Of a stretch of 64,000 bases of DNA, positions 11,701-21,400 are shown in pieces. Origin of the DNA: Sceloporus undulatus (taxonomy: Eukaryota; Chordata; Lepidosauria; Squamata; Phrynosomatidae); contig NC_056527.1 in the NCBI RefSeq assembly GCF_019175285.1, positions 118,838,133 to 118,902,132 on the forward strand, given 5' to 3'. Each line of letters begins with the position of its first letter. Position 1 is the stretch's first letter. The translations under genes were made by a program, and so were the position numbers. The notes under the pieces were generated by a model, which did no database searches, had not been told where the DNA came from, and saw only the letters and a program-made list of their open reading frames with translations.

Positions 11701-14668
11701 TCTCCAAGTGGAAGCAGCTCCTCTGAGGATAATGGGAGCTGTCCAGGTGCTGAACACTTTAGGGATCTCAGTTCAGCACCTGGCCAGACAGTGTGGTGTA
11801 GTGGCTTGAGCGTTGGACTAGGACTCTGAAGACCAGGTTTCCAATCCCTGCTTGACCATGGAAACCCACTGGGTGACCTAGGGCAAGTCACACTCTTTCA
11901 GCTCTAGAAGGCAAAGGCAAACCCCCTGTGAACAATTTTTCCCAAGTTTTTTGTGGGTTTTTCGGGCTCTGTGAATGCCATGTTCTAGAAGAGTTTATTC
12001 CTGAAGTTTCACCAGCATCTGTGGCTGGCATCTTCAGAGATGCCACAGAGCCCGAAAAACCCACAAAAAACTATGGATGCTGGCCATGAAAGCCTTCGAC
12101 TTCAAACTCTGATATGTTTGCCTTAGGGTTACTGTAAGTCAGAAATGACTTGAAAGGCACACAGCAACAACAACAATCTGTATAGCTCCTCTAATACCAA
12201 GAGGAAGAGCAGTGGGAGTGGCTGCTACTAAAACCATGGGTACACCGTCCCCCAACAATGTAGTAGGAGCCATTCATGATAGGGCTCTGGCCACACCGAC
12301 CAGAACAGGCACAACCCACTACAGAGTCACCCCATAAACCGAGAGACGGGATATTCAGCAGTCCATTGCTGCATGATGTGTGGCTCCTAACCAGAGCTCT
12401 TCTCCTTTTCCAGCCTGGAGACACATGGGTGACCACCGACTGTCGCCAACACTGCACCTGCAACGGGAACGGACACATCACCTGCCACACCTTTGAGTGC
12501 CTCCCTGGATCCCTCTGCACCCTCAGCAGCACTGGCCTCCGCTACTGCCAACCCACCAGTGAGTCAGGCGTAACTAGGTGCCCAGTGTCATAAGAACAAG
12601 TGTGGCCCCTGAGCATGTCCATCCCTGTTCTCTTGTCCCTTGGGCAAGGACTGGGGTCAGGAAAGGCAGCCCTCCTCACTGGCTGCAGGTTGAAGGCTAC
12701 ACCTCTCCCTCCCTCTGGAGTTGCAGCTCTGCTACTTTCTGTGCAAAAATGCCTTTTTGGGCACAGTCAGTTCTTAATTACAGCATTTTCCGAGCAGAAA
12801 ATAATATTCCTCTGCAGAAATACTATTTTCTGCACAGAGTATGTTATTTCTACACGAATGCCACATGGAAATTTTGCATAGGGTAAGTCCCAAGCCATGA
12901 CTAGTCTTTGAAAAGTGTGCAGGAATGACTTGGGGAGTAGAGGGTGTTTGTCTTGGAGAAGACTGAGAGGTGACAGGAGAGCTATCTTTAAGTCTCTAAA
13001 GGGATGCCATGGAGAAGAGGGAACAGGCTTGTTTCCTGCTGCTCCAGAGAGGAGAAGACAAACCTATATGGATTCAAACTACAAGAAAAGAGGTTCGATC
13101 TAAACATTAGAAGGAACTATTTTTTTATTGTAAGAACTATTGAATACTAAGAATGATCTGCCTCAGAAAGTGGTAGACTCTCCTTCTTTTCAGGTCTTTG
13201 AGCAGAGGTTGGATGGCCATCTCTCAGGAGTGCTTTAGTTGTGTGCTCCTTGGACCAGGTGGCCCTTGTGGTTCCTGCGACCACCAAGATTCTGTGATTC
13301 TATGGCTTTATTAAAACAGGAAGAACATTGCTAAAATTACTTTTTACTTTTGGCTTCATTTTAAAGAACAAAATTAGTGACAATTAAATCCTTCCTTTGT
13401 AACGCCTTCCTTTCGTCTTTGCCCAGAATTCCACCAGTGTGTGATATCCGGAGACCCGCACTACCGCACTTTTGACAACTTTGTCCACCACTTCCAAGGC
13501 CGGTCCACTTATGCCTTGACTCAGACCTTGGAAGACCTACCGGTGTCTCTCGTCCCCTTCTCCGTGGCAGGCAGGAACCGGCGCCGTTTCCCCTTGCACC
13601 GCTTCTCCTTCCTCCGCGAGGTCTACATCTCCGTGTACGGCCACAGCATCACCCTCATGCAGAAGCGCAAGATGGCGGTAAGAAGGGTGGGAAAGCCTAA
13701 ATCTTACTGATATCCCTGACTAAAGCAGATCTATGGAATCAGTGGAATTTGCTTGTTTGTTGACCAACATAGAGGTTATTAATCAAATCTCTGAATCATC
13801 AAAGCCGCAAAAGTCAAAGCTGCAAATGTGGAGGACTGACTGTACTTTTTGATTATGAATGTGCCTTGATGCGCTTTTCTCCCTGCCCCTTTCCCTCGCA
13901 GGTGGACGGCCTGGCAGTCACTCCTCCCTACTCCACCCAGGATGGGAGTCTCCAAATCACACAGAGCGGGCGCAGACTTCTCCTGCAAACGGATTTTGGG
14001 TTGTCAGTCTCTTTCGATGGCAGGGATTTTGCTGGTAAGAATAATGTGGTTGCAGGTTTGTGGAGCAGGTTGTGGAGGGGGCTCTCCCATTTTGGGGAAG
14101 GGATTGTGGTGATCCTGGGGATCAGGTCTAGACTAGCCCATAAAATGGAACTTGACAAATTCTCCTGCTGTCGCAAGGCACCTAAATATTTCCAGGTGGG
14201 TGATTACATAAATGTGTTGGAGCCACAAATCCTCAGCACACTTGCGTTGCGACACCTTAACACCCATTTGAGAAGACAGAACAGAGCCTTCTTGGTGGCT
14301 TTGGAAATCTCTCCAAAGGGAGGCTATGATGGCTCCTTCCTTCTTGTCAGCAAGTGAAAACTTCATTGGAGGCCAAAGAACTCAGCATTTCCTCCTTTTG
14401 GTGGGCCTTCCTTCCTTCCTTCCTTCCTTCCTTCCTTCCTTCCTCTCTTAATCTCTTTTTCTCACCCACCCAGAGATCAGCCTACCCAGCACATACCAGG
14501 ATTACGTGGGTGGACTCTGTGGGAATTACGATGGGCGACGGAACAATGAATATATGAAACCAGATGGAACCTGGACTCGGTTCCTGAACACCTTCGGCAA
14601 CAGCTGGCAGGTCTCTGTCCGAAGGGAGATGAAGGCTGGAAGCCATAGCCGCCTCAGGTCAGGCCCTC

Positions 14669-14718
<50 letters not shown>

Positions 14719-15368
14719 CACCAATGTGCTTCTGTTCATTCATAAAAGAAAGAGACCTGGGGTCCAGGTTTTCCAAAAAGCCATGCCTTGAAAACGAGGG
14801 GCCTCTTTCCCACAGATGTGGCTACTCTGTGGATGGAAGTGTGCTTTCTAGAGTAACGCTTCTCAGATTTTGGTCCTCTGGGTTTTTGGGAGTTATGCTC
14901 CCATCATCCCTGACGATTGGCCAAGCTGGCCAGGCATTCTGGGCGATGATGTCTGAAATAACCTGTATGACCAGCATTTGAAAATCACTCTTCTAGAGCA
15001 TTTCTGTAGATCAGGGATGGGCATGTGCCCAAGAATGTACCTCCCAGTGGACCTGAGAGTGTGGCACACATGCCTTCCCCTTCTTCAGGCCTTGGGGACT
15101 GGATGATTTGCCACATTTGGCAGGTCCTGTGGCCTGGAAGTCCAAGGAGAATCCTTTTTCTCCAAAGAAGACATGAGGTTCCTTCTTGTTTGGGACATTG
15201 GTCTCTTTAGCCTAAGACAGGACTTCCATATGTGGGGAAAGGGGTGACCTTTTGAAGGATTTCCAACCTGTTTTAGACCATGGGGTTTGGGGAAAAGTCT
15301 CCCTCCCTCTCAGCATAAAACAGGCCAGTACCCCCTCCAAATGTAGCAAAAAGGTGACAGTTTTTCAG

Positions 15369-15410
<42 letters not shown>

Positions 15411-18400
15411 TTATTTATTTATTTATTTATTTATAAAAATGTTGGGGGACTGAGGCCGTTATTTGGTACCCACTCCTGCTCTAGAGGGACGCCTTTCTCT
15501 GGTTACTGCTTCATATAAAGTAGAGCTTAGCACAAATTAAACCCTTGCCATAGCTTGGCTGTGTAGCCTGGTCTGGGTGTGACTTCTGTGCCTTGTCCAG
15601 TTCTGTTTGCGAATCCTGACACCTCCTCTTTTTCCCACTGCAAGGCGCGAGGAGCCATCAGATGAGGTCGAGACAGGATTCGAAATCGACTGCAGCCCTG
15701 AGCAACTGATGTTTGTGAATGGGACAGATGCCTGCGGGGCCTTGTCAGACCCCCAGGGGCCCTTTGCGGCTTGCCACAGCATCCTTTTGCCTGACACTTT
15801 CCAAGAGTGAGTGTGCCGGGGGGGGGGGGGGGGCACCATAGGCTCAGGAGAAATGAGAAGGTCTGTTTGCATGGAAGGGGGCACACACATACACAGATGT
15901 TGAAAGTGTTGCTAGGGGTGAACTACACATCCCAGAATCCTTTGTAGGGCTGGCTAGACAGGGTTCTGGGAGCTGTAGTCTAACAAGGCAACATTTCCAA
16001 AATCCTCACATGCATGTACAGGTATACCTCACTCAGTTCATGAAATAAATGTTTCCCTGGGCATTCTTTCCATAACAGAAAGCTTGATCCCAGTGGAAGA
16101 AATGACATGAAAAGAATATTCATCAGTCTGGATGCACCTTTTTTCTTTGACCAGCCTCCACTTTTCCTATGATTTCCGTTTTGGCAATCATGCATATAAA
16201 TCTCTGCTTTATAACTGGTGAGCGAGGCTCATCTCCTCTCCCCTTTTCTCTCTTTTTCACTGTTCACAAATGCTCAATAAGGGATTCTGGAGGCAGATGC
16301 TGTTTCCCTTACCTGTCATAGGTCAGCACACACAGGTAGAATAGGATCAGCCAGATCAGAATCCCACTTGTTTCCAGCTCATGCTGCCTCCACTCAATAC
16401 TCTGTGTTCCTCCAGCCCTCCTTCAGCATCTTTCCAGTGCTGTTGCTGCTAAAAATGTCCAGCTAGTGAGAGGATGAGAAAGAAAAGTTGCAGGGCATGA
16501 AAAGCCTTTGTAATAAAGGAGGCTGACTCTCAGAGGCTTTGTTAACTGAGATCGGCCACTGTGTGACTTGTTTCCCTCTTTCTCTCTCCATCCTGCCAGG
16601 AGCTGCGTCTACGATCTCTGTGCTTTGTTCAACGATACAGAGCTCCTGTGCCAAGACTACGAAGCCTATGCCCAGGTCTGCCAGGAGGAAGGCGTAACGC
16701 TGGGGCCGTGGAGGCAGGAAACGGGATGCGGTGAGGAATGCTCCCTCTGCTTCCACTATCTCTTGGGGCTTAAGGGTTCAGTTATGGCTCTCTCCAAGAC
16801 TAGTGGAGCCTTGCTCAAAACTAATCCACAGAGAGTTGTATGTTCCCTACTTCCCCCATAAGGAAGGGGCCTAGAGCTTGGAAAAGTCATTTTTATGGTT
16901 GGTAATGATACATCATTGTTACCGGCTGCATCTACACTGCAGAATTAATGCAGTTTGATAACGCTTCGACTGCCATGGCTCAGTGCTATGGAATTCTGGA
17001 ATTTGTGGCTCTGGAAGGCAAGGCTGGATGCCCACTTGGCCATGGAAACACACTGACTGACCATGGGCAAGTCACGCTCATAAATTCTTCCAGAACATCC
17101 ACAGGAAACTAAGACATACTCTCTCAGCTTCAGAAGAAAGCCATGGTGGCAAACCTCCTCAGAATAAACTGACAGTTTATTTTATGTAAGATTTAAATTA
17201 GCTTACAGTTGTAAACCGCTTAGAGACTGCTTAGGTAGTATGAAGCAGTATATAAATGAAGCTGCTATTGCTAAACCTTGTTAAGAAAATGCCAGAAAAG
17301 GGTCACCATAACTCACAGTCAGCTTGAAGGCATATAGGAACAGCAACAGCAGCCTAAGATTCGTGTTCTAAGCCTATTGTAATGTAACTTTGCAAAAAAT
17401 TGGGTGTCTTAAAAATATATTCATTTATTTCCTCCCTTCACAGCGGTGTCGTGCCCGCCTCACACGACTTACCAATCTTGCATGACCGCCTGCCCCGCAA
17501 GCTGCGCCAACATGGCAGCCCCCTCGGACTGCGAAGCCCCTTGCGTAGAGGGCTGCGCCAGCGACCCTGGCTACATCCTCAGTGGGCTGGACAGTGTGCC
17601 TTACAACCAGTGCGGCTGCACCAGTAATGACCAGTATTACCAGGTAGGGAGCAAAGGGGAAAGCTGGAGTCCTGGGTTACAGACTGACTGGAAATAACGG
17701 AAGTGGTGCTGTGGCATTATGAGCCCCATTATTTTGGCAGGAAGCAATGTTTGAGGCTAAATTTGATCAAGTCACTTTTATGCACTATGACTTCCAGAAC
17801 TCCCCATTGGCTTAGCTGGCCAGGAGATTCTGGGAGTTGTAGTGAACAAAGATGACTCTGCTCACCTGTATTAGAAGTCAGGATGCATAAATAAAGTAGG
17901 AAGAGACATTTAATGAGTTGCCTGTAGAGGTGGTCTGCAAAGCTGGCTAGGGGCTGCTGGGGACTGCAGTCAAAAACACCTAGGAGGCAGGTGGGGCTTT
18001 TCTGACATGACACCGTCTCCTTTTCCCTCTCCTAGATCAATGACACCTTCTGGACGGACAACTGTTCCCAGCTCTGCACCTGCCGAAACACAGGGACTCT
18101 GGAGTGCCAGGCAGGTGGATGCGCCTCCGGGGAGATCTGTGCCCTGGCAAACTACACACTTGGCTGCTTCCAAGGTGAGCTCACTTTACGGGGAGCCAGG
18201 GGGCTTGGAGGAACCACCCCATTAAAAGGGAAGATTTAGTTCTGTCCCTTTTTCCAGAACTGTATCATGCTGGTGGGGAGATCATTCAGGTGTCGGGTGG
18301 CACTGTTTATCCACTGTTTCAGTTGGTGCATTGCTCCAGGGACCTATCCACACTACACAGTTCTAGCACTATGATTCTACTTGAACTGTCGTAGGTGTAT

Positions 18401-21400
18401 CCCATAGAGTCCTGGGATTTGCAGTTTGATGAGGCACTAGAGGAGCTAGCTGGCTAGAATTCTAAATACCTACACTACAAATCTGAGGATTTTGTAGGAC
18501 AAGCCCTTGGCAGCAAAAGTGGAACGACGGTGTGAAAGTTGTGTAGCGCAAAAGGGCCTTTGGCTTTCTGGGGGCCTGATCTTGAATGTTTCCTCTCCCT
18601 CCTGAGTCTCTTGGCATTTCTGTTCACCATTAACATTTTGAACACGACTGGAGCAACTGAATTAAAAAATGGCCTGAGTTCAGGATGTTGGCTTTATGGA
18701 AATCCAAGTGGATGGAACTCACTGCCACTTTAAAAGGGTGACAAGATAAATACATGGAGTTTACAGCCACTAGTGTCTCCTAGTCCAGATGGCTATATGT
18801 CACCTCAAGTACCGGAGGCAATAGAGGTCTCTGTACATCAGTTGAGGGGGGCACAAGGGTGGGATGCAGTTTTCCAGTGGGCTTCCCAGGAGAGGCAACG
18901 GGGCTAAGTCCACTGTGGGAGAGAGGACACTGGGCTAGGAAGGCCTGATTTGGCCTGATCCAAATGGCTCCTCTTAGGTTCTTGTGTGTGCATTGTGTGG
19001 CACATAGCTGTGAATGCTAAAACAAGGGGCACAAGGAGGAAGAAGAAGGCTTGAGAAAAACCAACCTTGGTGGGTGTGGGGCGAATGGGGGTAGGTGGGC
19101 TTGCTCATCCTGGACCCCTGGGTTCCTTGGGGAGGACTTGAGCTCCTTGGACTGAGCACCTTTTCCTTCTTCTTATTCTTTGCAGCGAGTGCCTGCCTCA
19201 GCAACCCTTGTCAGAACGAAGGGACGTGTCAGGATACCTCAGAAGGGTTCCTCTGTTCTTGCCTGGAGGGCTATGCAGGACTCTTCTGTGAGGAGACCCA
19301 GGGGGACGAATCTCCCACGGCAGCCCTTCCCCTGGAGACCTCCACTGTGCCCCCCACATCTCCCCCGTCAGGTAACCCCACAGGCCTCCGACTCTCTCCC
19401 TGGCCCCCAAATCCACCTTCCACCTCTATTTTCAGGCCCAGGATTTATCTTATTTCAGGTTTGTTTTATCTAATTGCCCTATATGCCCTCTCCATATTCT
19501 AAATAATATATACTGTAAATTCCAAAAAGCAAACCTTCATTTTGCCATTTTACTATGCCTCTGTACATAATGGCACTTGAGCCTCCATGGATTTTGGTAT
19601 TCATGGGGGCTCCTGGAACCAAACTCCAGTGGATACCAAGGGCCTACTGTACTTTGTTTTCTTTAATAATTATTTGTATATATTGGTTTTGCTTACATTA
19701 GGTTTTATTTATTATCATTTTTTAAAAATTTGTTCTATAATTTATAATTAACTTTATTTGCATTATTATAATTCTGTTTTATTTGTGCTATTATTTTCTA
19801 TTTGGCCTAAATACTCTAAAGGCACCAGATCCTTAATGGTCTTGGATGCCAAGCAGGGCCAGCCCTGGTTAGTACTTGGATGGGAGACAGCCAAGGGATC
19901 CCAAGTGCTGTCGGCTCTGTTTCAGAGGAAGGAACTGGCAAAAACGTATGAAAAAGCCTGCGGTCAGCATAGGTCAACAGGCAACTTGAAAGCACAGAAA
20001 CACACATAGGCACAAACACACAGTCTAATTGTTGCTTTCTTAGTTTATATGACTTATTTTTATTGAAAAAATATTAAATTTGTATTAATTTTATTTAAAT
20101 TGTTTTATTTTAAAATTATTTTATATTTATATTTTATTTTTATTTATTTTACTTTGATTATTGGTTTGTTTTGCATCCTTTTTACTTATTTATTTAATTT
20201 GATTTCTATCTAACCTTTTTTTTTCAGTACGGCTCACAACAGATTCAAACAAACAAACAAACAAACAAACACAGCTAAAAATCATAATAATTAAAAACCT
20301 TTTAAAACTTAAACAAGCTATCCAAGTGAAGACAGTTCATTGGACTGTTGTGATGATCTTTCTCTCCTTTCTTTCAAGATGCAGAAGAGAACAACCATCT
20401 CACAGCCATCCTTCTGGGGGTCTTCATTCCTCTTGGGATCCTAGTGATCATGGTGGGAACAATCTGCTTCTGTCGGCAGCGGAACAGGTGAGGTCCTTAT
20501 GGGCAGCGTGGGCAGAGGTCACTCTTGGTCAGCAGCTGTGGCAGGGAGGTCCTTGGGCCTTTAACCAAACACCGATGGCACACCAGTGATCATCCTGAAA
20601 TGGTTTTATTTTTGAGGAGGGCACATGGATGGCCATGTTCCTAGTCCTAACAAGGAAGAAGGATGTTGATCTTGAAAGGGTTACTTTTTTGGACTAAAAT
20701 TCCCATTGTGGTCCAAAAGAGCAGTTTTTCCAGGTTCTTGTATGAGGAAATATGGTCCTTTGTGGGATGGAGATATTGAACAGACAAACCGTCTGAAGGA
20801 ATTCACCTTAGATAGGATCCGAGTGACCAAATTACCAAAAGTGACGCTGCTTGGCACATGCCACATTATCTGACAAGACTTCACAGATTCTGACATTACT
20901 GGATAGAATTTGAACCATTGACAGCCCAAGACTCCAGTCAGTAACATTATGAGGACTGCAAACTTGCTGTTATGTTGTTCGTATTGTTATTAATATTATT
21001 AGAATGCTTACCTCCCACACTATCTCTAACAGGGCGACGTACGATAACGTCAAACAGCTGAAAGAAATTTAAAACAGTAAGAATTAATTAAACTGTCTAA
21101 AAGCATTCAAAGATATAGCCGTGTTAGTCTGTAGAATCAGTACGTAGAGAGATCTTGTAGCACCTTTGAGACTCACTGAAAGAAAAGAGTTGGCAGCATG
21201 AGCTTTCCTAGACTTAAGTCTACTTCCTCAGATGCGATGATGATGATGATGATGATGATGATACATAGAGATCTTGTACCACCTTTGAGACTCACTGAAA
21301 GAAATTGGCAGCATGGACTTTTGTAGACTCCAGTCTACTTCCTCAGACGCATTTCTAAAAGCATATTAAACAATTTTTCAAATTAAAACTGCTACAAACA

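Larger units (their letters stand above)
5172..12558 (+). other. ZAN: ZAN-like D module 2 (VWD, C8, TIL, VWC-like)
   Basis: Visible residues about 218-605. The VWD domain is split over 5172-5416 (opens CHVAGDPHYYTFDG), 6151-6315 (contains LETDFGLVVKFDG) and 7192-7319. The last carries an intact CGMCGN, the CxxC motif that D assemblies use in disulfide chemistry. C8 is the single exon 8703-8974. TIL is 10712-10920 with all ten cysteines. The VWC-like exon is 12414-12558. In this module C8 is one exon, while modules 1 and 3 split it over two. Confidence 0.8.
13427..18174 (+). other. ZAN: ZAN-like D module 3 with altered cysteines
   Basis: Visible residues about 606-1005. VWD exons are 13427-13677 (CVISGDPHYRTFDN), 13902-14034 and 14474-14657; C8 exons 15645-15806 and 16600-16730; TIL exon 17444-17643; VWC-like exon 18036-18174. 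The VWD CxxC motif reads GGLCGN, so its first cysteine is glycine. The TIL domain reads EGCASDPGYIL and DSVPYNQCGC: the eighth and ninth TIL cysteines are both serine (AGC and AGT). In the TIL fold these two cysteines are bonded to each other, so a whole disulfide is missing without leaving a free cysteine. Confidence 0.78.
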
